Assembly (NCBI RefSeq): GCF_026212465.1 | Contig: NC_080060.1 | Span: forward strand, 16,889,366 to 16,953,365 | DNA length: 64,000 nt | Source of the DNA: Amaranthus tricolor | Taxonomy: Eukaryota > Streptophyta > Magnoliopsida > Caryophyllales > Amaranthaceae | Direction: 5' to 3' | Part shown: in pieces, positions 47,334-57,403 of the stretch | How positions within the stretch are numbered: position 1 is the stretch's first letter | How the letters are laid out: every line of letters begins with the position of its first letter | The notes under the pieces: model-generated | What the model saw: only the letters and a program-made list of their open reading frames with translations | Databases searched by the model: none | Told to the model about the DNA's origin: nothing | Position numbers and translations under genes: made by a program

Positions 47334-47882
47334 CTCAGCCGCCGAGGCCTGGAGTTGGCGAACCCTGTTGATAGGAGGCAAGGATTCCAGATGATCGACG
47401 TCCTTCCGGCTGATCAGATGGGATGTCGCCCTGTTAAAACGGGTGATCATACCCTTGTGGCCCAATTCATTGAAGAGGGTATCGTGTTGGAAGGGTGTGA
47501 CCTCCCTACGACGATACACCTCCTCTATCCGCGACTCTGGGGCCGCAGACGACTCCCCGACCTTCTCCTTGCCTTTATGGGAGATGGGGGCCTCGGCCTG
47601 GGGAATCGATGTCTCCTCTCTCGCCGACCTTGCTTGTAGAGGTACGGCGGTGTGTATTGTATCTAGGGAGGTCCTCTTTGCCGCGCTCTCCCCATGGGAA
47701 GGAGAGTCTCTTTTTCTCTTCCTCCCCTTCCCACTTTTCTTCTTCCTCAATTACCTCTTCTTAGAGGGAATTACCCTCTGAGAGTCATCGGGAATGTGGA
47801 CTCTCTTCCTCTCCTCGAGGAGACGGAGAGCCTCCTCCTCACCGGGCACTTCATCTAGCCCCTTCTCCACTGTTGCCGAGTC

Positions 47883-47948
47883 CTACAAGAGAAAAAGTTA
47901 GAAGAAATCAAGGAAAATCTCAGTTCCGAAAAATGTATGAAGTTATAC
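47883..47948 (-). other. Intron in the antisense gene (66 nt)
   Basis: Minus-strand CCAAAG/GTATAAC...TTTTTCTCTTGTAG/GACTCG; phase 0. Without splicing the frame stops at once (PPKV stop). Confidence 0.72.
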
Positions 47949-48070
47949 CTTTGGAGGAAGAGGCATAGGTTTTTCCGCGGGCCGTTGGATGGCCCCGTGA
48001 GCAAATCTAATGACGCTGAATTTCTTCATGAGTTCTGGATTTTTCGCTCGTAGGTTTTCCTTGGCTATCC

Positions 48071-48142
48071 CTGCAAAATCGCGAGTTAGAAACAAGTAAA
48101 CATACCATAGAAAAGAGAAGGAAGAAATCCGATGACTCTTAC
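48071..48142 (-). other. Intron in the antisense gene (72 nt)
   Basis: Minus-strand GGA/GTAAGAG...GATTTTGCAG/GG; it joins codons in phase 1, removing a stretch of non-protein-like sequence. Confidence 0.65.
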
Positions 48143-49265
48143 TCCGATCGATAGTCAAGCTGATGCCGAATGCTGAGAGGAGGTTTTCATTCTCCAACTC
48201 AGGATGACCTGGTATCCAGTTGAGTTGGACGTTCATGGGTTTCCTTCCCAATTGAACGTCCATCTTTGCATACTCAACGATCACAGCGTCACTAAAAGAA
48301 CACTGCGGGATCCCATTATTAAAACCCGAAAGGTTGGGTTTGATGTCGAAGGAGGTCTTAATATTCCATCCTCCCGAATTGTATAGGTAGGCAAACTTCG
48401 TCCTATACCCCTTTTGGTTATCGGGGAGGTCGTGGACTATCTTCAGTCCACGACGGTGGGTTAAAGTTACCCAGCCACAGCCGTATGATTGAGAGTTACA
48501 TAGGCGGGCTCTAAATATATATCTAAATGCGGTGAGTGTTTGTGGCACGGCCAAAACTTTACATTAGATCAAAAATGCCACCATACAACCCCAGGCGTTC
48601 GGATATAACTCAGGCACTGAAACGTTCAAAAACTCTAACACCTGCCTAAAAAATGGGTGTAGAGGAAACCTAAGTCCTAACTCAAAAGAAGGAAAATATA
48701 CGGCTATACAGTGTGGGGGAGGAAACCTAACGGTGTCATAATTCCCAGGGGTAATTATATTGATGTCATCCTTCAAACCCCATTTCTGAGAGATGGCTTC
48801 CCGACGCTTGTCTAGGTCTCTCTTGGTTTGTAGATCTATGAAATAGTTAAGGGGATCGCCACTTGGAATGTAGAATGGAGGAGGAACTGGCGCTGCACTC
48901 TCCCTTCCAGAAGACTCGGCTGATCCTTCAATGTTTTCCATATCTACATACAATAACCCTTCTAGGTCAGGATTTATTCATGGCAGGTAATTAGGGAAGA
49001 AAGCAACGCTCACTTCCCAAGGAGCAGTTTTCATTATCTCCGGAGGGTATACAGGGGACACAGACGACTCATCCCCGGCTTTTATTGGTTCATAATGAGG
49101 GGTGGTTCTCACCGAACTACTATCATCCGAATCATTCATTAACAACCCCTCTTTATTAAAGCGTCTACATGCTACCAAAGGAATTTTCGTCGGGGTATCC
49201 GAGTTAATGTCGAAGTTAGTTATTATCTCATGAGTAGCCGCGACATCCATATTAACGATAGTCAT

Positions 49266-49680
49266 AAAATAGTAGGCGAAATTTTTGAAGGATATGGACT
49301 AATTTCATGAAATTAATTCAAAAACTTTATAAACATTCAAGAATACGAAGAACAATCTGAAGAACAGTTTAAAGATTTATGTGAAGAAATTCAAGAAATT
49401 TGAAGAAATATTTGAATACCTTGAAAATATTTTGAAGATCTGTCAGAAGTTTGATGAAGTTTTGTCAGAATCCCTGATGATCTTCGAGAAAATTGTCAGA
49501 AGTTTGAAGGAAGGTTGAAGATTGTCAGAGCGTCTCTCTCTACTTTCTCTTTCTAGCAATTTGAAGAATTGAAGGAATTAATGAGTTATGTGGGAGAGAG
49601 CTATTCCAACAACCCTATTTATTGCAACAATAAATGCTTAAAACATCGAACCTAAACATCCTTTGAACGAAAGGTGGTGT
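49266..49680 (-). promoter_or_regulatory. Probable promoter/leader of the antisense gene
   Basis: The minus strand shows GCAATAAATAGGG (about 49611-49623), a TATA-like box about 350 bp before the first ATG, then a CT-rich leader. No frame. Inference from position. Confidence 0.35.
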
Positions 49681-50460
49681 CCCAAACTTTAACCGGGGAG
49701 TCGATAAGTCGGACCCCTAATAAGGGGGCAAACGTCAAAGATTTGTCTAAGTATTCTCATATAATGTCCATGAAGTCGATTAGTCGGACCCTCCATGAGG
49801 GGTGATATTGAAAATATTTTCTAAGTGTTAGATCTTGATTATGACCGGGTAGTTGATAAGTCGGACTGCCAAGATGGGGTAAAATGACAACAGATTCTCC
49901 AAGTTATAAAATTTTCTGTTAAAACCGTAGGGTCGACAAGTCGGACCCTGAATTACACCAGGACGGATAAAAATTATTCTAAGTATTGGGATGTCCGCAT
50001 GGTCGATAAGTCGGACCCCCAAGTGCCTCCAGTTAGGGTGTCAAAATTCTAAGTATGGGAGAAATTCTTCCATTTTTTCAGTATCATCCGAGGCACGGAA
50101 TTACATAATCTTTCCGCGTCCTAGAAGAAAAAGGGGGGACATGTTAGAACGAAGAAAGCGATTCCAAGTCTTTTTATCTCCCCGCAACATCTATAAGTCG
50201 GACCCCCTTGAGTGCCTCAGTGAAGAATAAAAATCTAAGTATATATTCAAGCCGCGTCTTCAATACGATTTGCTCATTTGACTGGCGAGTCAACTCATTT
50301 ATGTCGCGGTATCATATTTTCTCTAACTCCACGGCTTATAGCACGGCAACAAAAAGTAAGGTAGATCAGACCAAACCTGCATCCTGTCCGTATGATCGAT
50401 AAGTCGGACCCTACTTGGGGGCTGTCTTGTCCCAAAATATTCTAAGTATTGGGGCTTCCG
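49681..50460 (+). repeat. Hairpin minisatellite array, right (about 7 diverged units)
   Basis: The same AAGTCGGACCC core and TTCTAAGTA tail as the left array, same orientation, cores near 49702, 49777, 49856, 49935, 50005, 50193 and 50398. Units are more diverged and unevenly spaced (70-205 bp). The array lies upstream of the antisense gene. Confidence 0.82.
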
Positions 50461-50802
50461 CGGCATCAGTAGAACATGTACCAAGATCCAACTTCTGCAT
50501 CTATTCTCCTGCTGAAATATAAAGACGGGCAAAGACATTCCGCGGCATGCTCGAAGCCGCGGCTTTACTGATGTTATTTATTTTTCTTGAAGCATCTCCT
50601 GCAGTTATTTTAAAATGGGCTATAACTTCTCCGTTACAACTTAGAATTTGGCATATGAATAGTCGATTTAAAGTTTACGAATCCAATTTTCAGGATCCTC
50701 CGAAAGATTTGCCAACTGACGATTACCATTTCCACACAAAGAAAGATACTTTGATTCATCAAGGTTGCCTTCCTTATATCATTCTTCGTGCGTGGGGCTA
50801 AC
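50461..50802 (+). other. Tat element 3' end before the LTR
   Basis: No gene; GTGCGTGGGGCTAAC just before the LTR (50788-50802) is the likely polypurine tract. Confidence 0.55.
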
Positions 50803-51438
50803 TGTCATGGTATCATTTATCTAACTTATTTATTTGTTTAAAATTATTAATGTCTCTTTACCTTAATGACCTTTGACTTTCCATATCGACTTTGACTTTC
50901 GATCAATGGGCCTTTGTCTAAATTCTCTCCTCCCTTGAAAGGCCCAAAGGCTGTTTACCTCTCAATACCCTAACTTCCTTCCCGCAAAATAACTTCCCAC
51001 TCTCCCTCATTGCTTGGCTATCCTTCTTCCAAGGCTGGTAACTTCCCATTGCACCCATGATCTTCAACCTCTCCTTTCTGAAGTAACTTCCTTCCCCACC
51101 ATTATAAATAGGGACAACCATCAGAGAGGGAGGGGACATCTGAAAATAATTTTAAGTCACCTTACTTATTCTCTACTTCATTAGCCTACCCAAAATTCTA
51201 GTAACATCATCCACAGCATCTTTTAGCATTCAGCCTATAATCACTTACTCCATATTCTCATATCCACGTTCTAACTTGAGCGTCGGAGGGGTTTTCCGGG
51301 AGATCACCCCCCGGACAAGGCTAACGTGTTGTTTTGCAGGAATTTAAGTCGCTTCCTTCCACGAATCGTCACTCCTGATAACACTTCTACTAACGGTATT
51401 TCGAGTGTTTCCCACTTCCTCGTTTCATAACCGAAACA
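50803..51438 (+). repeat. Tat element 3' LTR
   Basis: 636 bp, TGTCATGG...CCGAAACA. It lacks one copy of a CTCTACTTCATT repeat present in the 5' LTR. Confidence 0.92.
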
Positions 51439-51479
51439 ATTTAGTAAATTGTTGAGTATTTTTCTTATTACCTTCGATG

Positions 51480-51715
51480 GATATAGTGCACATGCGAATA
51501 TTAAGGCAGATATATAGACACGTGAGGATGGATAATATTAGGAATTATGTTTTATGAAAGAGGTTAGGCACTCATTTCTCCAAATGCTCCTTAAAGTAGA
51601 TTAATATGATTTGGACATGTGCCAAGGAAGTTCATCAACGCTCCTATGAGAAGGGTGTAACGCATCATGATGGATAAATAAAGAAGTCGCAGTAGGCCTA
51701 AGAAAATGTGAGAAA
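51480..51715 (+). pseudogene. RTE-type LINE ORF2 C-terminal remnant
   Basis: In one frame with stops: MRILRQIYRHVRMDNIRN, then FGHVPRKFINAPMRR, then RSRSRPKKM. This order (MR.L...G..R.DKIRNE, FGHV.RRP..APVRR, RGRPKKTW) is the conserved end of RTE-clade LINE reverse transcriptases. Stops (for example before FGHV) show it is dead. The family 3' end may continue at 53361-53520 across the CACTA insertion. Confidence 0.65.
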
Positions 51716-52040
51716 AACAAATTAGGCTTTATTACATCAAATATAATTGAAATATTAATCAAAAATAAGAGTTGTAATAATTAATAAGGAGACTTAAATT
51801 GATTTAAAATAAAGATGTAAAGAACATAATCTCATAAGTGTCTCTTAAGGTTAAGATATGATCGATACAAGTTACATTATACATGAATTAATTGATAGAT
51901 ATTATACTAGGTCATGATGCTCTAGTAAAGTTCAATTCAACTAAAATATAATATCCAACTAGGTTTAATAAGTTAATTTATAATACTCGTGCATTAATGA
52001 ATAATTGGATAAATATTCCATTTAGTTATTAGTTAAGCTC
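51716..52040. other. AT-rich sequence between LINE remnant and CACTA
   Basis: Possibly further decayed LINE; no frame or motif that I can support. Confidence 0.4.
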
Positions 52041-52246
52041 CACAGTAAATAGAAAGACAATATGCGACAAAGTATTTTTGTCGCTTATTTTGTCACATAA
52101 GGCATTAAGCAACAAAATAAGCGACAAAATCCTTTATCGCCTAAAAGTTTATCGCATAAAAAAAATATTATCGTCTATTTTGTTGCTCAGCTCTGGGACA
52201 AAAATAAAAAACTGTCGGCTATATATCGCATAATTAATTTACAGGT

Positions 52247-52347
52247 TATAAAAAAAAATTGAATATTTGTTATTATTATTAAATAATAATAGTAAATATT
52301 ACCATTATTATTTAATAATAATAACAAATATTCAATTTTTTTTATAA
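52247..52347. repeat. Perfect 44-bp inverted repeat with 13-nt loop
   Basis: 52247-52290 is the exact reverse complement of 52304-52347; the loop is AGTAAATATTACC. Inside the CACTA element. Confidence 0.96.
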
Positions 52348-52429
52348 ATAATACATAAAAATAATATATATACACACATAACTGAATAAAATTAAATTAT
52401 TCTTAAATAAAAAATTAAATACTCATGAC

Positions 52430-52815
52430 AAAAAAACAATCAAAGAACAAACGAAGAACAAGAACAAACGAACTCAGATTTGGATATGAACAAAAAAGAA
52501 CCCATATCCGAACATGAACAAACGAACCCAAATGAAACAAAAAAAAAGGAACAAAAGATGAAAAAATCTTAGAACAAAACAAATCACGAACAAAAAAACC
52601 CACAAAATCCACATCAAAAATCATAAACAAAAATCATGAATAAAAAACCCAAAAAAAATGCATGAACAAAAAACCCATAAAATCTACATCAAAAATCATG
52701 AACATAAATAATGGACAAAAAACCCACAAAATTCACATCTAAAATCATAAACATAAATCATGAACAAAAAAGCTCACAAAAAAGATCATGAACAAAAACC
52801 CACAAAAATCGAACC
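52430..52815. repeat. A-rich tandem repeats in the CACTA interior
   Basis: About six imperfect units of 45-60 bp built on ATCATGAACAAAAAACCCAC and AAAATCCACATCAAAAATCA. The hydrophobic frames on the minus strand are by-products. Confidence 0.7.
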
Positions 52816-53360
52816 AGATCCAAAAAAAACCCAGATTGAAGCATGCACATGAAGAATACAAAGGAAATGGAAGAAGAAGCAAGAAAAAAAAATAACATAC
52901 CCATAATGAATTTGAAAACATGTGAAAAGATGTGAACAACATAACAAAAATCCACAAGAACAATTAAAAAAAAGATTGAAGAAGTAGAGAGAAAGAGGAG
53001 AATAAGTTAGTTTAGTTAGATGTTAAAGAGAAATTGAAGAAGAAGATAAATGGTTTGAAGAATGAAATGGTAAGTTAAAAAGTTTGAAGAATGAATTTGA
53101 AAAGATTTAAATTAGAGTCCGAAATTTAATTTCTGGGAAAAAACCTTAGCGACAAAAGGCCTTGTCGCGTATTTCCTCGTTAAAATGAATTTCAAAAGTG
53201 TTGCAGTCCTTAGTGACAAAAATAAAGACAAGATTTATCTTATTGACTAATTAGGTGACAAACTGTTTTGAAGCTAGTTGGTGACAAAGGCTTTTTGTCA
53301 CTAAACATCTCTCCTTGGAATATGGTTTTGTCTCCAAATTGAATTGTTTTTGTAGTGCTC

Positions 53361-53866
53361 ACCTCTAATATTAAGTTCGAACAAGTACAAGAAAACAAAT
53401 TATAATTTGTTTTGACTTTCCTAGCTCATAAATCTTAACTTGCATCAAGGACCTCATATAACTCAAAAGCCGTGCAAACTTATTGGGACTAGCTATTTTA
53501 TAAATAAGGTTAATGTATTTTTTCCCATTCCAAGGTAGGGATAAGTTTTGTTGAAGATAAGTAACATGTTATGAAGACTGGATAATATAAGGGTACATTA
53601 ATTCATAAGAGAATAAAGAGTTTTCATGTTCCTATGAAATAAAGAGAAGAGGCGAAACTACGAGAGCAAAGATAATGTCAAATTTATATCATTACAGATC
53701 TTAGAAGATCCATGCAAACCTAACATAGTAAAGCATATTTGTCCCTAATAGGAATACAACCGACAAACTTTTTACTACCATTTTTGATTCTGAAGCAATA
53801 TTAAACTTATTTTAAGATAGAAGGTAAGTAATCATAACGCCAGTAATAAAAACTAAAAGCTCATCC
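53361..53866. other. Host sequence between CACTA and copia element
   Basis: The first 160 bp (AAACTTATTGGGACTAGCTATTT) may be the 3' end of the RTE LINE; the rest shows nothing recognisable. Confidence 0.4.
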
Positions 53867-53874
53867 ATGTTAGT

Positions 53875-54724
53875 TGTTATGAATGGTGTGACTTGAGTGC
53901 ACATTTGGTGTGTGCATTCATGTGGTGACTCTTGGGATGGAATCCCATAAGTATGTCATGAATGGGTGTATTAAGATAAGTCTTGATGATTGTGGTTTAT
54001 AATGATGATTAAAGTATGGATTAATGAGGTAATAAAGTATGAGTTATTCATGGGAGTTATGGGACCTAATAAAGAAGCTCAAAGGTTTAAGATGCTCTAC
54101 TATGCAAGTCGAGCAATACTGTCAGAAGCCCTCTGAAGTGCCGCTCGACCAGCTAGCTCGACCGAGCGAGCTTCAGAATGGGTCGAGCAAGCAAACAGAA
54201 TGTAACTAGAAACTTCCTGCAGCCCCCTCGACCAGGCTGCTCGACCGAGCAAGCCTCTGCTTTGATCAAGCGATGTCTCTGATGCTCCTAGGATGCTGTT
54301 TTTGACTCTTCAAGTTCTTGGGGATGTTTCATTATCATTTATTCATAGCTTTAATATACTTAATGTTACTTAGTGTGATCTCTCCTATAAATAGAGAGCT
54401 CTCATTCACATTGTAATTGGTGAACATCCACAAAATACACCCCAAGCCAAACACTAGCCTATATCTCTTCTCTATTGTAATTCTCCATATTTGAGAGTTC
54501 TTTGAACTCCTTTGATAACATAAGAGATACTACACACCGGAGGACGTAGCCTAAGTTAGGTGAACCTCGTTAAATTTTTGTGTCGTTTTATTACTTTACT
54601 TTCTCCTACAAACATCGATATCATTGATAGCCTAATTTGTTTGTCACTAAACTTCATACACTCGATCTTGGCAATATTGGAGTTTGAAACACATTGTTCG
54701 AACTCTAATACATCACCGTTCGCA
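53875..54724 (+). repeat. Deleted copia 5' LTR
   Basis: 850 bp, TGTTATGAATGG...CCGTTCGCA. Contains TATAAATA (54386-54393) and palindromic GCTCGACCGAGCGAGC-like words (54140-54250). Confidence 0.92.
54386..54393 (+). promoter_or_regulatory. TATA box in the deleted copia 5' LTR
   Basis: TATAAATA. The matching place in the 3' LTR is TTTAAATA. Confidence 0.65.
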
Positions 54725-54726
54725 AT

Positions 54727-54739
54727 TGGTATCAGAGCC
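54727..54739 (+). other. Deleted copia primer-binding site
   Basis: TGGTATCAGAGCC two bases after the LTR. Confidence 0.92.
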
Positions 54740-54780
54740 AAGTTGTTGTTATCGTGTTTTAGAGGTTATATTGGTGCAAC

Positions 54781-56081
54781 ATGGCTACAATGAAACTTGA
54801 TATTGAGAAGTTTGATAGGAGTGTGAACTTTGGCTTATGGAAAGTCAAAATGAAAACAACTTTGATACAAAATGGAGTGCATAAAGCACTAGATGGTGTG
54901 GAGAAGAAACCCGAAGGCATAAGTGAGGCTAAGTGGGAATAAATGGATTCGAAGGCTCTTTCCGTCATACAACTTTGTCTCTCTAATGAAGTTTTGAGAG
55001 AAGTTGTAAAGGAGGAAACTTCAAAAGGCATTTGGGAAAAATTGGAATCACTCTATATGGAAAGAGTGTTACCAATCGACTTTTGTTAAAGAGTCGTTTG
55101 CATGATCTCAGATTGCAAGAAGGTAAGCCCATGAAATCGCACCTTGATGAATTTTACTCAATAATTATGGTTTTGCAAAATATTGATGTAAAAGTGGATG
55201 ATGAGGATTTGGCTATTCTATTGTTAGTTTCACTAACACACTCATATAAGTATTTTAGGGAAACCTTGTTATATGGAAGAGACACCTTGAGTAGTGAGGA
55301 TGTTAGAAAGGCTTTGACTCAAAAAGACCTTATTGATTCTCAATTTGCTCAAAAGGAGTCTAGAGTTTCCAATGATGCTTTATTTGTTAAAGAGTCGAAT
55401 AGGAATAAAAGGAGCATGACTTGCAACTTTTGTAAGAAGAAAGGCCACCTCAAGAAAGATTGTTGGAAATTAAAAGCCAAACAATCCGATGAAAGCAAAT
55501 CCACAAAAGCTATCTCCGCCGAAGCTAGCTATGTTGTAGATGATATGTATGATGTTGGTGCTCTTGTTGTTACTAGTGAATATAAGGGTGGTGATTCTTG
55601 GATTTTGGATTCGGGATGTTCGAGACACATAACTTTTAACTCTAGTTTCTTCTCAACTTATCAAAAGGTTGATAGAAGAAAAGTCACTATGGGCAATGAG
55701 GCTAGTTGTCCGATAGTTGGTATTGGAGATGTTAAAATTGTCATGTTTGATGGTGTTGTAAGAACATTGACCGGAGTCCTTCATGTTCCAGGTTTGAATA
55801 GAAACTTAATTTCCCTTAGTATTCTTCATAAAGAAGGTTTTAAGTGCATTGGTGAAGGTGGAGTTTTGAAGGTTGGTAAGGGTCCTAATTTGTTCTTGAA
55901 AGGATCCATTAATGATGGCTTGTATATGCTTTTGGGTTCAACCTTAATTAGTTTGGCTTGTGTGTCCACTACTTCAACCGAGCATGAAAATGAAATTGAT
56001 ACTTCTTTTAATGACAGTTTGAGAATAATTCCAACATACCCCAATGAGTCCATGGAATGTATGGATTTGATTGGTAATTAA
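54781..56081 (+). pseudogene. Gag-protease of the deleted copia element, one stop and one frameshift
   Basis: Starts MATMKLDIEKFDRSVNFGLW at 54781. A TAA at 54940 interrupts KWE/MDSKALS, and a frameshift near 55062 moves the reading to the 55032-56081 frame (LLLKSRLHDLRLQEG...). The zinc knuckle CNFCKKKGHLKKDC is near 55422-55463. Protease is SWILDSGCSRHIT (catalytic Asp near 55606), followed by the LHVPGLNRNLISLS block and FKCIGEGGVLKV. It then passes into unrelated sequence with a stop at 56081 where integrase should begin. A Tork/TNT1-like Gag by its DIEKFD start and knuckle; lineage is less certain. Confidence 0.88.
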
Positions 56082-56247
56082 ATTTCATACTCTTGTGAGC
56101 CCTTTGAGGGCATTTTTAGTGCAGGTGCTATGTTTATGCACATGTGTTGTTTTTGTTTTGAGTATGATGTTGTGTAAGTTGTTATATTATGTTGGAGTGA
56201 ATTAGAGAATTCCATTGACTTGGGTGAACTCAAGTCAAGGTGGAGAT
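56082..56247 (+). other. Deleted copia 3' untranslated region
   Basis: 166 bp with a purine tract at the end; no frame. Confidence 0.7.
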
Positions 56248-57097
56248 TGTTATGAATGGTGTAACTTGAGTGCACATTTGGTGTGTGCATTCATGTGGTG
56301 ACTCTTGGGATGTAATCCCATAAGTATGTCATGAATAGGTGTATTAAGATAAGTCTTGATGATTGTGGTTTATAATGATGATTAAAGTATGGATTAATGA
56401 GGTAATGAAGTATGAGTTATTCATGGGAGTTATGGGACCTAATGAAGAAGTTCAAAGGTTTAAAATGCTCTACTATGCAAGTCGAGCAATACTGTCAGAA
56501 GCCCTCTGAAGTGTCGCTCGACCAGCTCGCTCGACCGAGCGAGCTTCAGAATGGGTTGAGCTAGTAGACAGAATGTAACCAGAAACTTCCTGCTGCCTGC
56601 TCGACCAGGCTACTCGACCGAGCGAGCCTCTGCTTTGGTCGAGCGATGTCTCTGATGCTCCTAGGATGCTGTTTTTGACTCTTCAAGTTCTTGGGGATGT
56701 TTCATTATCATTTATTCATAGCTTTAATATACTTAATGTTACTTAGTGTGATCTCTCCTTTAAATAGAGATCTCTCATTCACATTGTAATTGGTGAACAT
56801 CCACAAAATACACCCCAAGCCAAACACTAGCTTATATCTCTTCTCTATTGTAATTCTCCATATTTGAGAGTTCTTTGAACTCCTTTGATAATATAAGAGA
56901 TACTACACACCGGAGGACGTAGCCTAAGTTAGGTGAACCTCGTTAAATTTTTGTGTCGTTTTATTGCTTTACTTTCTCCTACAAACATCGATATCATTGA
57001 TAGCGTAATTTGTTTGTCACTAAACTTCATACACTCGATCTTGGCAATATTGGAGTTTGAAACACATTGTTCGAACTCTAATACATCACCGTTCTCA
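56248..57097 (+). repeat. Deleted copia 3' LTR
   Basis: 850 bp, TGTTATGAATGG...CCGTTCTCA. Confidence 0.92.
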
Positions 57098-57107
57098 ATA
57101 TGTTAGT

Positions 57108-57403
57108 ATCTACAACCAGAGAAGAAACGAAAAAAGAGAAATGCCAAGAACTAGGAGGGAGAAGCAGGGAACACTAATAGTGCAAGGGTTAGAAGCAGGC
57201 AACACCAATAGAAGGCATTGGCTTGGATTAGGTTTTTCGGTGAAAGGACAAGGTAAGAAAGGGAAGATAGGTCAAGGGCAAGATGCCCCAAGAAAGGTTG
57301 AGAGTAAAAGATAATTAATGGATGATATTTTGTGAGTTTGAAGGAGGATAGGGTTGAAGGGGTTGGTTTAGAGAAGACTTTGTTGTTCTGGTTAATCCAC
57401 AAA
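57108..57403. other. Host sequence
   Basis: A basic, Gly/Lys/Arg-rich frame (57057-57314) starts inside the LTR and shows no domain; not called as a gene. Confidence 0.4.

Larger units (their letters stand above)
46206..49265 (-). pseudogene. Antisense, intron-containing accessory gene of the Tat element
   Basis: Minus-strand gene between pol and the 3' LTR. Segments: 49265-48978 (MTIVNMDVAATHE), 48953-48143, 48070-47949, 47882-47334, 47258-46206. The second holds a domain I recognise as the 'putative gypsy type transposon' (Transposase_28-like) family: PPPFYIPSGDPLNYF, FPPPHCIAVYFPSFELGLRFPLHPFF (quoted in part), FLNVSVPELYPNAWG, then GWVTLTHRRGLKIVHDLP. Later segments are basic (KKSGKGRKRKR) and then a long coiled coil (CNEQEEELKKLREDLEELPVL). 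Three introns with GT/AG ends and matching phase join the segments. In-frame stops at 48564, 47751 and 46920 and a frameshift near 46730 make this copy a pseudogene. Antisense ORFs at this place are known in Tat elements; function is unknown. Confidence 0.72.
38957..51438 (+). mobile_element. Tat-lineage Ty3/gypsy element with antisense accessory gene
   Basis: 12.5-kb plus-strand element. LTRs are 38957-39603 (647 bp) and 50803-51438 (636 bp); by eye they differ at roughly a dozen to 14 sites (about 2%) plus an 11-12 bp indel, suggesting insertion under about a million years ago at usual rates. The primer site TGGCGCC... is the Tat/Athila type rather than Met tRNA. Gag, protease, RT, two RNase H domains and integrase lie in 39639-45171, followed by 5.6 kb holding hairpin repeats and a minus-strand gene. 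Flanked by the 11-bp direct repeat ATTTAGTAAAT (38946-38956, 51439-51449). The dual RNase H, and the long 3' region with an antisense ORF, fit the Tat (Retand/Ogre) group. Confidence 0.92.
52041..53357. mobile_element. Non-autonomous CACTA element (1.3 kb)
   Basis: 3-bp duplications CTC (52038-52040, 53358-53360). The right end in reverse is CACTACAAAAACAATTC, the classic CACTA terminus; the left end CACAGTAAATAGAAAGAC is a mutated version. Subterminal GCGACAAA/TTTGTCGC words recur at 52053-52150 and 53148-53300, as in CACTA elements where they bind the transposase. The interior has tandem, A-rich CATGAACAAAAAACCCACAAA-like units (52430-52810) and a perfect inverted repeat (52247-52347). No transposase. 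Confidence 0.72.
53875..57097 (+). mobile_element. Internally deleted Ty1/copia element (gag and protease only)
   Basis: 3.2 kb with two 850-bp LTRs (53875-54724, 56248-57097), a Met-tRNA primer site and a purine tract CAAGGTGGAGAT before the 3' LTR. The interior (about 1.5 kb) encodes Gag and protease, then stops; integrase, RT and RNase H are absent. The LTRs differ at roughly 27 sites (about 3%), so it is about a million years old at usual rates. An 8-bp direct repeat ATGTTAGT flanks it (53867-53874; 57100-57107, two bases beyond the LTR end). It would need proteins from a relative to move. Confidence 0.88.

Noticed and set aside
52415..52963. Phe/Leu-rich minus-strand frames like membrane proteins
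   Set aside because: They arise from A-rich tandem repeats in the CACTA interior.
57057..57314. Basic Gly-rich 85-residue frame
   Set aside because: Begins in the copia LTR and continues in host DNA; no recognisable domain.
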